Part shown: one piece after another, positions 1 to 8,099 of the stretch
How positions within the stretch are numbered: position 1 is the stretch's first letter
Layout of the letters: each line of letters starts with the position of its first letter
DNA from: JAVKFF01 sp040226215
Lineage (GTDB): Bacteria; Pseudomonadota; Alphaproteobacteria; DSM-16000; Inquilinaceae
Reading direction: 5' to 3'
Length of the DNA: 24,910 nt
Assembly: GCA_040226215.1 (NCBI GenBank)
Contig: JAVKFF010000177.1
Coordinates: 1 to 24,910, forward strand
Translations under genes and position numbers: made by a program
Notes under the pieces: model-generated
What the model was told of the DNA's origin: nothing
The model's database searches: none
The model's input: the letters and a program-made list of their open reading frames with translations, nothing else

Positions 1-94
1 TCAGGCCAACCAGCCAGTCGAGCAGGCGGACCGCCCCGTAGGCGAGCAGCATCAGCAGCGTCCAGAGGGCGATGAAGCCGAGCCGTGCGATCAT
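1..94 (-). CDS. Partial gene, N-terminus of a small membrane protein
   Basis: Only the first 31 codons are visible; the gene runs off the left edge of the window. The reading frame starts at an ATG (92-94) preceded by a good ribosome-binding site (GGGGAAG about 9 bases upstream). The visible residues begin MIARLGFIALWTLLMLLAYG and continue hydrophobic, with Leu/Ala/Trp-rich sequence typical of an N-terminal transmembrane helix or uncleaved signal anchor. It lies 50 bases downstream of the NDUFA9-like gene on the same strand and may be co-transcribed with it. I do not recognise the family from so short a piece. The identification as a gene rests on the start, the ribosome-binding site and the hydrophobic pattern. 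Confidence 0.55.
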   Translation of the reverse strand, partial: MIARLGFIALWTLLMLLAYGAVRLLDWLVGL

Positions 95-144
95 GCTGTG
101 TTCTTCCCCATTCGGACGCGTGGCGTGGTGCCGCGCCGGGCCGG

Positions 145-1107
145 TCAGACGGCGCGCTGACCCCTGGCCTGGTCGCGGCTGCCGGCGAAACGGCCGCCGA
201 CGCGGAAGCGGACCAGATAGGTCGGCACGATGGCGGCGATGCCGGTCGGGTCGATGCCGAGGTCGCCCAGCCCCGCGGCACCGTCGGAGACGACGTTGTC
301 GCGGCGCAGCAGGCGGACCTGGTCGCTGGTGAGCAGCGGATTGGGCAGCAGGCCCAGGACCGCGCCCTGGATGCGCGCCAGCCACCAGGGGATGGGCAGG
401 AGCAGGCGCTTGCGGCGTGTCTCCTTCAGGATGAAGCGCATCAGTTCCCGGAAGGTGAAGACCTGCGGACCGCCCAGCTCATAGGTCCGCCCCCTGCTGG
501 CGCGGTCGTCGAGCGCGGCCATCGCAGCGTCGGCGACATCGCCGACATAGACGGGCTGGAAGCGCGTCCTGCCGCCGCCGATCAGCGGCAGGAAAGGCGA
601 ATAGCGCGCCATCCCCGCGAAGCGGTTGAAGAAGGCGTCCTCCGGCCCGAAGACGATGGACGGGCGCAGGATGGTGGCGTCGGGGAAGGCGGCCAGCACC
701 GCCTGCTCGGCCTCGCCCTTGGTGCGCGCATAGTGCGATTGGGCAGCCGGATCGGCGCCGATCGCCGAAACGTGGATCAGCCGCGACGCGCCGTTCCTGG
801 CGGCCAGACGGGCGATGCGTTCAGCCGCCTCCACATGCACGGCCTGGAAGGTCTGCCTGCCGGATTCGTGCAGGATGGCGACCAGGTTGATGACGATGTC
901 GGCCTGGCGCAGCGCCGCCTCGACCAGCAGGTCGTCGCGCACATTGCAGAACACCGGCTCGATCTGGCCGACCGTGCCCAGAGGCTTGAGGAAGAGCGCG
1001 CGGTCGGGATGGCGCGCCGCGACGATGACCCGGTGGCCGCGCCGCGCCAGCTGCTGCACGATGTAGCGCCCGATGAACCCGGACCCGCCGAAGATGGTGA
1101 CGGTCAT
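145..1107 (-). CDS. NAD(P)-binding SDR protein, complex I NDUFA9-like
   Basis: Atypical short-chain dehydrogenase of the NDUFA9 (39 kDa complex I subunit) type, about 320 aa. The N-terminus carries the Rossmann dinucleotide motif GGSGFIG at residues 7-13, followed by a conserved basic segment (VAARHP). The central part has the HVSAIGAD and Y-x-x-x-K (YARTKGEAE) segments and the ILRPSIVFGP strand typical of this subgroup. In bacteria such proteins are usually annotated as NAD-dependent epimerase/dehydratase; a role in complex I assembly or quinone-linked metabolism is inferred from mitochondrial homologs. The start at 1107 places the Rossmann glycine motif close to the N-terminus. An in-frame ATG at 1131 and a TTG at 1155 are possible alternatives. 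A TATAAA-like hexamer near 1212-1217 on this strand could be its -10 box, but no convincing -35 was found. Confidence 0.85.
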   Translation of the reverse strand: MTVTIFGGSGFIGRYIVQQLARRGHRVIVAARHPDRALFLKPLGTVGQIEPVFCNVRDDLLVEAALRQADIVINLVAILHESGRQTFQAVHVEAAERIARLAARNGASRLIHVSAIGADPAAQSHYARTKGEAEQAVLAAFPDATILRPSIVFGPEDAFFNRFAGMARYSPFLPLIGGGRTRFQPVYVGDVADAAMAALDDRASRGRTYELGGPQVFTFRELMRFILKETRRKRLLLPIPWWLARIQGAVLGLLPNPLLTSDQVRLLRRDNVVSDGAAGLGDLGIDPTGIAAIVPTYLVRFRVGGRFAGSRDQARGQRAV

Positions 1108-1294
1108 TGCCTGACCGGCGCGCTTGATCATTCCGCTGATCCCACAAATCCCCAAGGTCTGACGGCGGCCGCGACGGGATGTCCGAACGGGCGACCGCGT
1201 TCGGGCGGTTTATAATGAACGCGGCGGCGCTTCGCCAGCCCTACCCGCATGTCGCGGATGCCGAGAACGCCGGTCGTCCGGCCCCTCAGCCGTG

Positions 1295-1323
1295 TTGACA
1301 ACAACCGGCCGGCGCAATAGGTA
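1295..1323 (+). promoter_or_regulatory. Putative sigma-70 promoter of tRNA-Leu
   Basis: A perfect TTGACA -35 hexamer lies at 1295-1300. With a 17-base spacer the -10 position falls on TAGGTA (1318-1323), which is a poor match. Transcription would start around 1330, about 23 bases before the mature tRNA. The -35 is convincing and the -10 is weak. Confidence 0.45.
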
Positions 1324-1352
1324 CTCGGGAACTTCAGGAAGCCGACGGATTT

Positions 1353-1439
1353 GCCCAGTTGGCGGAATTGGTAGACGCGCAGGTTTCAGGTACCTGTGGC
1401 CGAAAGGCCGTGGAAGTTCGAGTCTTCTACTGGGCACCA
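1353..1439 (+). tRNA. tRNA-Leu (anticodon CAG)
   Basis: Complete class II tRNA of 87 bases with encoded CCA at 1437-1439. The acceptor arms GCCCAGT and ACTGGGC pair perfectly. The D-arm contains TGGCGGAATTGGTAGACGC, typical of tRNA-Leu. The anticodon stem CAGGT/ACCTG encloses a seven-base loop with CAG at 1387-1389, which reads CUG codons. A long variable arm (TGGCC GAAA GGCCG) and a TTCGAGT T-loop follow. CUG is the dominant leucine codon expected at this GC content. A rho-independent terminator follows directly. Confidence 0.96.
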
Positions 1440-1460
1440 TTGACTACGGCTTTGCCGCCG

Positions 1461-1494
1461 AAAAGCCCGCCGCGCCGCCGGACGGGCTTTTTTT
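1461..1494 (+). terminator. Rho-independent terminator after tRNA-Leu
   Basis: The stem AAAAGCCCG / CGGGCTTTT encloses a GC-rich loop and ends in an uninterrupted run of seven T (1488-1494). It sits 22 bases after the tRNA CCA end and 61 bases before the rnd start. Little room is left for an rnd promoter, so rnd may depend partly on read-through. Confidence 0.85.
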
Positions 1495-1555
1495 CATCCG
1501 CCGGCGATCCAGCCACGAGGCGGTGCCGGCAGGAGACCAGGGAGACACGCCTGCG

Positions 1556-2173
1556 ATGACCCCGACGATCGCACTGCACCAGGGCGACCTGCCCAACGAC
1601 GTCGATCTCGGCCCGGTGATCGCCGTCGACACCGAGACCATGGGCCTGAACCCGGTGCGCGACCGGCTCTGCCTCGTGCAGCTTTCCGCCGGCGACGGTG
1701 CCTGTCACCTGGTGCGCCTGGCCCGGGGCGATTACGCCGCGCCCAATCTGAAGCGCCAACTGGCGGACCCGGCGCGGCTGAAGCTGTTCCATTTCGGGCG
1801 CTTCGACATCGCCGTCCTGAAGGCCTATCTGGGCATCGAGATCGCCCCCGTCTGGTGCACCAAGATCGCCTCCAAGCTGGTGCGCACCTATACCGACAGG
1901 CACGGCCTGCGCGACCTCTGCCGCGAGCTGCTGGGCATCGACATGTCCAAGCAGCAGCAGTCCTCCGACTGGGGCGCGGACGATCTCTCGGGCGAGCAGC
2001 AGACCTACGCGGCGCACGATGTGCTCTACCTGCACCGGCTGAAGGACCGGCTGTCCGGCATGCTGGAACGGGAGGGTCGGCTGGCGCTGGCGCAGGCCTG
2101 CTTCGACTTCCTGCCGACCCGGGCCGCCCTCGATCTCGGCGGCTGGCCTGAAATCGACATTTTTGCGCACTAA
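1556..2173 (+). CDS. rnd: Ribonuclease D (short form, no HRDC)
   Basis: 3'-5' exoribonuclease of the DEDDy family, acting on tRNA and other small RNA 3' ends. The 205-aa protein shows Exo I DTET (Asp25, Glu27), Exo II in the FHFGRFDIAVL segment (Asp84) and Exo III Y-A-A-H-D (Tyr151, Asp155), plus the SDWG segment usual before Exo III. It contains only the exonuclease domain. The E. coli enzyme (about 375 aa) has additional C-terminal HRDC domains, and the short form is normal in alphaproteobacteria. The ATG at 1556 is chosen because the protein then begins just before the first conserved strand; a GGGAG motif lies about 11 bases upstream. It directly follows a tRNA gene and its terminator and heads the kdsD-lpt cluster. 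Confidence 0.93.
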   Translation: MTPTIALHQGDLPNDVDLGPVIAVDTETMGLNPVRDRLCLVQLSAGDGACHLVRLARGDYAAPNLKRQLADPARLKLFHFGRFDIAVLKAYLGIEIAPVWCTKIASKLVRTYTDRHGLRDLCRELLGIDMSKQQQSSDWGADDLSGEQQTYAAHDVLYLHRLKDRLSGMLEREGRLALAQACFDFLPTRAALDLGGWPEIDIFAH

Positions 2174-2198
2174 GTGGCGCCGTGCGCGCATAGTGCGC
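2165..2198 (+). other. Inverted repeat overlapping the rnd stop codon
   Basis: The 8-base arms GCGCACTA (2165-2172) and TAGTGCGC (2191-2198) are perfectly complementary, with a GC-rich loop. There is no T tract, so it is not a clear terminator. It could stabilise the 3' end of rnd mRNA or modulate transcription into kdsD. Confidence 0.4.
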
Positions 2199-2238
2199 GG
2201 CAACGCGTCGCGACGGCGGCCCTGAATCGGACGATGCC

Positions 2239-3243
2239 TTGATCGCAAGCCAGGTGACACGAGCCCAGACCAGCGGGGACGACCGCGCCGAAACGCCACT
2301 CGACGCCGCCAGGCGGGTGCTGGCCATGGAGGCCGACGGCCTGACCGCGCTGGCCGGCACGCTCGACGGCGCCTTCGAGCAGGCCATCGCTGCGATCATC
2401 GCGATCCGCGGCCGGGTCATCGTCACCGGCATCGGCAAGAGCGGCCACGTGGCGCGCAAGATCGCCGCCACGCTGGCCTCGACCGGGACGCCGGCCTTCT
2501 TCGTCCATGCCAGCGAGGCCAGCCACGGCGATCTCGGCATGATCACCCGCCAGGACTGTGTCGTCGCGCTGTCCAATTCGGGATCGACCGCGGAACTCGC
2601 CAGCATCATCGCCTACGCAAGGCGCTTCGGCCTGCCGCTGATCGCCATCACCGCGCAGACGGAGTCGACGCTCGGCCGGCAGGCGACCGTGGTGCTGCGC
2701 CTGCCCGACACGCCGGAGGCCTGCCCGCACAACCTGGCGCCGACCACCTCGACCACCTGCATGCTGGCGCTGGGCGACGCGCTGGCGGTCGCCCTGATGG
2801 CCAAGCGCGGCTTCACGCCGGAGGACTTCTCGGTCTTCCACCCGGGCGGCGCGCTGGGCCGGCGCCTGCTGACCGTGGCGGACCTGATGCACGGGCGCGC
2901 GGCCCTGCCCATGGTGGCCGAGGACGACAGCGTCGCCGACGCCCTGATCGCCATGAGCGCCGGGGGCTTCGGCGTGACCGGCGTGCGCGACGCCGGTGGC
3001 GCGCTGGTCGGCATCATCACCGATGGCGACCTGCGCCGTCACATGGCGAGCGATCTGCCGACCCGGCGGGCCGGCGAGATCATGACCCGTGGCCCGCAGA
3101 CCATCACCGCCGAGGCGCTGGCGGCGGAGGCGGTGCACGTCATGAACAGCCGCGGCATCACCTGCCTGTTCGTGGCGGACGCGCATGGCGAGACGGTCGG
3201 CCTGGTGCATGTGCACGACTGCCTGCGCGCGGGCGTGGCATGA
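2239..3243 (+). CDS. kdsD: Arabinose-5-phosphate isomerase (KdsD/KpsF)
   Basis: Converts ribulose-5-phosphate to arabinose-5-phosphate, the first step toward Kdo for the LPS inner core; cytoplasmic. The N-terminal SIS domain contains TGIGKSGHVARK (around residues 63-74), HASEASHGDLGM (around 90-101) and SNSGST (around 112-117). Next come EACPHNLAPTTSTT and FHPGGALGRRLL, the conserved segments that hold catalytic Glu and His residues in characterised KdsD. Two CBS domains occupy roughly residues 210-334. The start is uncertain: a TTG at 2239 and a GTG at 2254 are both in frame and neither has a strong ribosome-binding site. The usual family length (about 320-335 aa) fits either. The lptC ATG lies 13 bases after the stop, so the two are probably co-transcribed. 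The Kdo-8-phosphate phosphatase gene kdsC, which sits between kdsD and lptC in E. coli, is absent here. Confidence 0.93.
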   Translation: MIASQVTRAQTSGDDRAETPLDAARRVLAMEADGLTALAGTLDGAFEQAIAAIIAIRGRVIVTGIGKSGHVARKIAATLASTGTPAFFVHASEASHGDLGMITRQDCVVALSNSGSTAELASIIAYARRFGLPLIAITAQTESTLGRQATVVLRLPDTPEACPHNLAPTTSTTCMLALGDALAVALMAKRGFTPEDFSVFHPGGALGRRLLTVADLMHGRAALPMVAEDDSVADALIAMSAGGFGVTGVRDAGGALVGIITDGDLRRHMASDLPTRRAGEIMTRGPQTITAEALAAEAVHVMNSRGITCLFVADAHGETVGLVHVHDCLRAGVA

Positions 3244-3256
3244 GGCGCGGTCGCCG

Positions 3257-3991
3257 ATGAGCGTGCCGGGGACGGTGGATTCCAGGCCGGGCACCGGCGC
3301 CAAGGGCGGCGCTGCGGGCGAGCGCCTGAACCGCTTCCGTCCCGGCGAGCGCAAGCGGGCGAACCAGCACTATTCGCACTTCGTCACCGCGATGAAGGTT
3401 CTGCTGCCGACCTCGGCCCTGGTGCTGATCGGGCTGGTGGCGCTGTGGCCCCTGCTCAACCAGCGCGAACCGCCGCCGCCGGCGCCGATGACCGACCTGC
3501 CGGAACGCGCGGCCGAGGCCCAGGCGCAGATCCTCAACCCGCGCTTCGTCGGCGTTGACAATGACGGCCGGCCCTTCTCCGTCGTCGGCAGCGTGGCCTA
3601 TCAGAGCACCAGCAACACGACCGCGCTGGAGATCGCCAACCCGGTGGCGGAGATGACGATCGACGCGGAGATGGGCGCGACCGCGCAGTCGGACTGGGCG
3701 GAATACGACCGGGAGGCGGAGAGCGTGAGCCTGTCGGGCGCGGTATCCCTGGCCCGCAGCGACGGCTTCGTCTTCACGACCGAGCGCCTGGAGATCGACC
3801 TGCAGCGCGACCGCGCCTGGAGCGATGCGGCGGTCGCTGCCAACGGTCCCGGCGTCGACCTGGCGGCGGCCGGCGTGCTGGTACGCGGCGGGGGCGAGAG
3901 CGTCTTGTTCTTCGGCCCCGCATCGTTGAGGGTGGTGCCGCAACCCGACGATGCCGGCGCGGCGGCGACCCCGCCGACACCGGCGCAGTGA
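3257..3991 (+). CDS. lptC: LPS export ABC transporter periplasmic protein LptC
   Basis: Bitopic inner-membrane protein that passes LPS from LptB2FG to LptA. The 244-aa product has a basic, disordered N-terminus (1-44) and one transmembrane segment at about 47-67. A Pro-rich linker follows, and then the beta-jellyroll domain (about 85-225) with the ILNPRFVGVDNDGRPFSV start typical of alphaproteobacterial LptC. It is longer than E. coli LptC (191 aa) because of extensions at both ends, which is common in this class. The ATG at 3257 sits 13 bases after the kdsD stop. The following lptA gene begins within or just after the end of this gene, so translation may be coupled. Confidence 0.88.
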   Translation: MSVPGTVDSRPGTGAKGGAAGERLNRFRPGERKRANQHYSHFVTAMKVLLPTSALVLIGLVALWPLLNQREPPPPAPMTDLPERAAEAQAQILNPRFVGVDNDGRPFSVVGSVAYQSTSNTTALEIANPVAEMTIDAEMGATAQSDWAEYDREAESVSLSGAVSLARSDGFVFTTERLEIDLQRDRAWSDAAVAANGPGVDLAAAGVLVRGGGESVLFFGPASLRVVPQPDDAGAAATPPTPAQ

Positions 3992-4005
3992 AGCGGAGGA
4001 TGTCC

Positions 4006-4884
4006 ATGCCGCCGAGACGGCGTTTCAGGTGCCTGGACCGGGGCCTGGCGATATTCCGGCGCAGTGCCGGTGTGCTGATGGCGCTCGGCCTGACCGCGGT
4101 GCTGGCGCTGCCCGCGGCGGCGCAGCTGACGGGACTGACCGGCGGTGACGAGCCGGTGGAGATCGAGGCCAACGGCGCGCTGGAATGGCTGTCGAACGAG
4201 CAGCGCTATCGGGCGACGGGCGGCGTGCGCGTACGCAGTGGCGATGTCGAGCTGCGGACCGGCGAGATCACGGCCGACTATGTGGAGCCCGAGGAGGGCG
4301 GCCAGCAGATCACGACGGTGACGGCCAGCGGCGGCGTGCGCATCGAGACCTCCGACGTCATCATCATCGGCACCACCGGCGTCTACCGGCTGGGCGACGA
4401 GTCGTTCATCCTGACCGGCGACGCGCTGTCGCTGGAGACCGGGACCGACCTCGTGACGGCGACGGAGTCGCTGGAATACTACCAGCAGGAAGGCCTGGCG
4501 ATCGCGCGCGGCAATGTGGTGGTGGTCCGCGGCGACCAGCAGGTGGAGGCGGACGAGATCGTCGCCGAACTGATCGACGTGGAGGGCAGCCAGGAGCTCT
4601 CGGTGGTCGAGGCGACGGGCAATGTCCGCGTCTCCTCCCCCGACGGTGTGGCGACGGCGGAGGTCGGCATCTACGACGCCATCGCCAATATCGCCCAGCT
4701 CGCCGGCACGGTGCGCATCACCCGCGGCCAGACCCAGCTTTCGGGCGACATGGCGGAGGTGAACCTGACCACGGGGGTCAGCCGGCTGATCTCCGACCCG
4801 GATGGCGAGGGACGGATCCGCGGTCTCCTGACGCCGCAGGATGCCGAGGGGCTTGGCGCCGGCTCCCTGCTTGCGCCACAATAG
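4006..4884 (+). CDS. lptA: LPS transport periplasmic protein LptA
   Basis: Periplasmic beta-jellyroll (OstA/LptA) protein forming the LPS bridge between the inner and outer membranes. The 292-aa precursor has a basic N-terminus and a signal peptide whose hydrophobic core spans about residues 22-38, with probable cleavage after PAAA at about 39. The rest is repeated short beta-strands such as VEIEANGALEW, VTASGGVRIE and VVEATGNVRVSS. The ATG at 4006 is preferred because GGAGG (3995-3999) lies six bases upstream; GTG 3988 and ATG 4000 are in frame but badly spaced. E. coli LptA is 185 aa, so this one carries about 60-70 more residues of mature strand repeats. lptC lies upstream and lptB downstream. 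Confidence 0.88.
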   Translation: MPPRRRFRCLDRGLAIFRRSAGVLMALGLTAVLALPAAAQLTGLTGGDEPVEIEANGALEWLSNEQRYRATGGVRVRSGDVELRTGEITADYVEPEEGGQQITTVTASGGVRIETSDVIIIGTTGVYRLGDESFILTGDALSLETGTDLVTATESLEYYQQEGLAIARGNVVVVRGDQQVEADEIVAELIDVEGSQELSVVEATGNVRVSSPDGVATAEVGIYDAIANIAQLAGTVRITRGQTQLSGDMAEVNLTTGVSRLISDPDGEGRIRGLLTPQDAEGLGAGSLLAPQ

Positions 4885-4925
4885 AGCCGCCCCTCCCGTT
4901 GCCTCCGTTTCACGAAAGTGACCGC

Positions 4926-5699
4926 ATGAGCGATCATCTCTCCGCCGAGTCAGCCCTGCCCCGCCTGGTGGCGGACAATGAGGGGCTGGTGGCGGAGAAC
5001 CTGGGCAAGCACTACAAGCGCCGCCCGGTGCTGCGCGACGTCTCCGTGCGCGTGCAGCGCGGCGAGGCGGTCGGCCTGCTGGGCCCGAACGGGGCGGGCA
5101 AGACCACGACCTTCTACATCATGATGGGCCTGATCGCCGCCGACACGGGCACCATCGCACTGGATGGCCAGAACATCACCGACCTGCCGATGTATCGGCG
5201 CGCGCGCCTGGGCATCGGCTACCTGCCGCAGGAAGCCTCGATCTTCCGCGGCATGACGGTGGAGCAGAACATCCGCGCCGTGCTCGAGGTCACCGAGCGA
5301 AACCGCGACACGCGCGAAAGCATCCTCGACGAGTTGCTGGCGGAATTCTCGATCAGCCATCTCAGGCGGGCCTCGGCGCTGGCGCTGTCCGGCGGCGAGC
5401 GGCGGCGCGTGGAGATCGCCCGGGCGCTGGCCACCCACCCGCATTTCATGCTCCTGGATGAACCGCTGGCCGGCATCGACCCGATCGCCGTCGGCGACAT
5501 CCGCGACCTGGTCAGCCATCTGCGCGACCGCGGCATCGGCGTGCTGATCACCGATCATAACGTAAGAGAAACCTTGGAGATCGTCGATCGGGCATATATC
5601 TTGCATGACGGCCACGTCCTGATGGAAGGCAGGCCCAACGAGATCGTCGCCAGCAAGGACGTGCGGCGGGTCTATCTCGGAGAGACCTTCTCCATGTAG
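4926..5699 (+). CDS. lptB: LPS export ABC transporter ATP-binding protein LptB
   Basis: ATPase of the LptB2FG LPS extractor. The 257-aa protein has an intact nucleotide-binding domain: Walker A GPNGAGKT (53-60), Q-loop Gln102 (YLPQEASIFRGM), signature LSGGE (154-158), Walker B FMLLDE ending in catalytic Glu179, and switch His211 (ITDHNVRE). The segment YLPQEASIFRG and the C-terminal YLGETF are LptB hallmarks. The start at ATG 4926 is 41 bases after lptA; the frame stays open further upstream only as an antisense-like artefact of high GC. The N-terminal extension of about 20 residues before the ABC domain is common in alphaproteobacteria. rpoN follows 49 bases later. Confidence 0.96.
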   Translation: MSDHLSAESALPRLVADNEGLVAENLGKHYKRRPVLRDVSVRVQRGEAVGLLGPNGAGKTTTFYIMMGLIAADTGTIALDGQNITDLPMYRRARLGIGYLPQEASIFRGMTVEQNIRAVLEVTERNRDTRESILDELLAEFSISHLRRASALALSGGERRRVEIARALATHPHFMLLDEPLAGIDPIAVGDIRDLVSHLRDRGIGVLITDHNVRETLEIVDRAYILHDGHVLMEGRPNEIVASKDVRRVYLGETFSM

Positions 5700-5748
5700 C
5701 ACCCGCGGCCCGTTCCCGACCTGACCCGGAGAGGAAGCGGGCCGTTCC

Positions 5749-7299
5749 ATGGTGCTGACCCAGCGTCTCGACCTCAGGACCACGCAATCGCTGGTCATGA
5801 CGCCGCAACTGCAGCAGGCGATCAAGCTGCTGCAGCTGACCAATGTCGAGCTCGGCCAGTTCGTCGAAGACCAGATCGCCGCCAATCCCTTCCTGGAGCA
5901 CGAGGAGGCGCGGGAGAGCGCGCGCGACGACGCCGCCAGTGCCGAGGCGCCCGACCCGCCGGCGGAGAACGAGGCGGGCAATCGCGAGGCGGCGTCCGGC
6001 GAGATCGCAGCCGACCGGGCCCTGGAAGCCGGCTTCGGCGCCGACGACACGGGCACGCCGATCGACATCAGCTATCGCGACGTCTGGGACGACAGCGATC
6101 TCGGACCCGGCACCGATGGCGGCGAGAGCGGCGATGGCAGCGCCTTCCGCATGGCCGGCAGCGGCGGCCGGCCGGAGGGCGAGACCGGCGACTGGTCGGC
6201 CGGGCTGCGCGCCCCGGAGACGCTGCAGGACCGCCTGCGCGCGCTGGCCGGCCTGAGCTTCCGGTCGCTTGCGGAGCGCGCCTGCGCGCTCGCCTTCATC
6301 GACGCCCTGGCGCCGACCGGCTATGTGGAGGAAGACCCGGAAGCGGTAGCCGGCAGGCTCGGAATCGATCCGGCGACGGCCGTCTCGGTGCTGGCCCGCC
6401 TGCAGCAGCTGGAGGAGCCGGGCCTGTTCGCGCGCGACCTGGCGGAGTGTCTGGCCCTGCAGCTCAAGGCGCGCGACCGGCTGGACCCGGCGATGCGGAC
6501 CCTGCTGGACAATCTGGACCTGGTCGCCAGGAGCGACGTCGCCGGGCTGATGCGGCGCTGCGGCGTCGACCGCGAGGACGTGGTGGAGATGCTGGCCGAG
6601 ATCCGCACACTCAACCCCAAGCCCGGTCTGCGCTTCGAGATCGATCCGCCGGTGCCGGCCGAGCCGGACATCCTGATGATGCCGGCGACCGGCGGTGGTT
6701 GGCGGCTGGAGCTCAACCCGCAGACCCTGCCCCGGGTCCTGATCGACCGGGAATACTACGACATCGTGCGCGCCACGGCGCGGCGCGAGGACGAGCGCAG
6801 CTTTCTCTCCGAGAGCCTTAACGCCGCCTCCTGGCTGGTCAAGGCGCTGGACCAGCGCGCCCGCACCATCCTGAAGGTGGCGGGCGAGATCGTGCGCCGG
6901 CAGGACGCCTTCTTCCACAAGGGCGTGAGCGCGCTCAGGCCGCTGACCCTGAAAATGGTGGCGGAGTCGGTGGACATGCACGAGAGCACGGTGAGCCGGG
7001 TGACGGCCAACAAGGTGATCGCCACGCCGCGCGGCCTGTTCGACCTGAAGTACTTCTTCACCGTGGCGCTGGGCCGCACCGACGCCGCCGGCGACCATTC
7101 CGCGGAGGCGGTGCGCCACCGGATCCGCACGTTGATTCAGGCCGAAGGCGCCGATCATGTCTTGTCGGACGACCAGATCGTCACGATTCTTAACAATGAG
7201 GGGATCGATATTGCCAGGCGCACCGTGGCAAAATACCGTGAAGCGATGGACATCCCCTCCTCCGTGCAAAGGCGTCGGACGAAGTCGGCCGGGCTATGA
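5749..7299 (+). CDS. rpoN: RNA polymerase sigma-54 factor RpoN
   Basis: Sigma-54 directs RNA polymerase to -24/-12 promoters that need bacterial enhancer-binding proteins. The 516-aa protein has the Gln/Leu-rich region I (about 1-50, including SLVMTPQLQQAIKLLQ). An acidic, poorly conserved region II (about 50-150) comes next, followed by the core-binding region (about 160-320), the helix-turn-helix (LTLKMVAESVDMHESTVSRV) and the RpoN box ARRTVAKYRE (about 489-498). A GAGAGGAAG motif lies about 12-14 bases before the ATG. Its position between lptB and hpf is the classical conserved order, and ptsN downstream links it to the nitrogen phosphotransferase system. Confidence 0.97.
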   Translation: MVLTQRLDLRTTQSLVMTPQLQQAIKLLQLTNVELGQFVEDQIAANPFLEHEEARESARDDAASAEAPDPPAENEAGNREAASGEIAADRALEAGFGADDTGTPIDISYRDVWDDSDLGPGTDGGESGDGSAFRMAGSGGRPEGETGDWSAGLRAPETLQDRLRALAGLSFRSLAERACALAFIDALAPTGYVEEDPEAVAGRLGIDPATAVSVLARLQQLEEPGLFARDLAECLALQLKARDRLDPAMRTLLDNLDLVARSDVAGLMRRCGVDREDVVEMLAEIRTLNPKPGLRFEIDPPVPAEPDILMMPATGGGWRLELNPQTLPRVLIDREYYDIVRATARREDERSFLSESLNAASWLVKALDQRARTILKVAGEIVRRQDAFFHKGVSALRPLTLKMVAESVDMHESTVSRVTANKVIATPRGLFDLKYFFTVALGRTDAAGDHSAEAVRHRIRTLIQAEGADHVLSDDQIVTILNNEGIDIARRTVAKYREAMDIPSSVQRRRTKSAGL

Positions 7300-7332
7300 C
7301 GATTGCACAACCGCCCCGCTCCCGGGGGAGCC

Positions 7333-7361
7333 TTGACAAGGCGAAGAGGCCGTCCCTATGG
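7333..7361 (+). promoter_or_regulatory. Sigma-70 promoter of hpf
   Basis: A perfect TTGACA -35 (7333-7338), a 17-base spacer and a CTATGG -10 (7356-7361) form a typical strong alphaproteobacterial housekeeping promoter. Transcription would start near 7368, leaving an 85-base leader before hpf. It lies in the 154-base gap after rpoN, so hpf-ptsN can be expressed independently of the lpt operon. Confidence 0.7.
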
Positions 7362-7453
7362 TCCGCGCGCTTCGCCGGAGGCCAAGGACGAACGAAGAGG
7401 GCGCAGCGGCGCCCCGGCCGGGCGCGCGGCATGTGAGTGCTTCAGGACAAGAC

Positions 7454-8044
7454 ATGAATCTAACCGTCAAAGGTAAGCAGCTTGACGTGGGCGACGCACT
7501 GCGCACCCACATCGGCGACAGCCTCGACGCCATCATCTCCAAGTACTTCAGCAGCGCTGTGGAGTCCTCGGTCGTGATGTCGCGTGAAGCGCACAAGTTC
7601 CGTGCCGACATGAGCGTCCATATCGGGCGCAACATGTTCATGCAGGCCAATGGCGAGGCGGACGATCCGTACAACGCCTTCGACCAGGCCGCCGACAAGA
7701 TGGCCAAGCGGCTGCGCCGCTACAAGCGCCGCCTGACCGACCATCACAAGCGCGCCGCGGAGGTCGCCAGCCAGGACGTGCCGGCCTTCGTGCTTCAGGC
7801 GGAGCCGGAGACCGCTGGCGAGGACAGCCACGAGGAACCCGACCAGCCCATCATCATCGCCGAGATGACGCAGTCGATCGAGACCCTGACGGTCAGCGAC
7901 GCGGTGATGCGCCTCGATCTCGGCGACCTGCCCGCGCTGATGTTCCGCAATGCGGGCCATGGCGGGCTGAACATGATCTACCGGCGCCCTGACGGCAATA
8001 TCGGCTGGGTCGACCCGTCCGACCTAGCGGCATCCACGCCCTAA
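7454..8044 (+). CDS. hpf: Ribosome hibernation promoting factor, long form
   Basis: Binds the 30S decoding region in stationary phase or starvation and dimerises 70S ribosomes into 100S particles. The 196-aa product has the N-terminal ribosome-binding domain (about 1-100, with a basic helix MAKRLRRYKRRLTDHHKR), an acidic linker, and the C-terminal dimerisation domain (about 135-190, ending ALMFRNAGHGGLNMIYRR and GNIGWVDP). This is the long architecture, unlike the short E. coli HPF. The ATG at 7454 begins the family-typical MNLTVKGKQLDVGDALR; the frame is open further upstream but lacks conservation. It follows rpoN and precedes ptsN in conserved order, with its own promoter at 7333-7361. Confidence 0.94.
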   Translation: MNLTVKGKQLDVGDALRTHIGDSLDAIISKYFSSAVESSVVMSREAHKFRADMSVHIGRNMFMQANGEADDPYNAFDQAADKMAKRLRRYKRRLTDHHKRAAEVASQDVPAFVLQAEPETAGEDSHEEPDQPIIIAEMTQSIETLTVSDAVMRLDLGDLPALMFRNAGHGGLNMIYRRPDGNIGWVDPSDLAASTP

Positions 8045-8099
8045 CCCCTTCTCAAGCCCAGTCGCCCCTTTGGCGGTGGCGCGGGAGGCCCGAGACGCC

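Noticed and set aside
85..1215. A 376-codon plus-strand open frame opposite the NDUFA9-like gene
   Set aside because: The minus-strand frame carries the Rossmann and SDR motifs; the plus frame is its antisense shadow.
1212..1217. Perfect TATAAT on the plus strand upstream of the tRNA
   Set aside because: No -35 is present at 16-18 bases and it is 140 bases from the tRNA. The opposite-strand reading as a promoter for the NDUFA9-like gene also has only a three-of-six -35 match.
4185..4925. Upstream extension of the LptB reading frame by 247 codons
   Set aside because: It overlaps lptA in another frame and has no conservation; ATG 4926 gives the normal LptB length.
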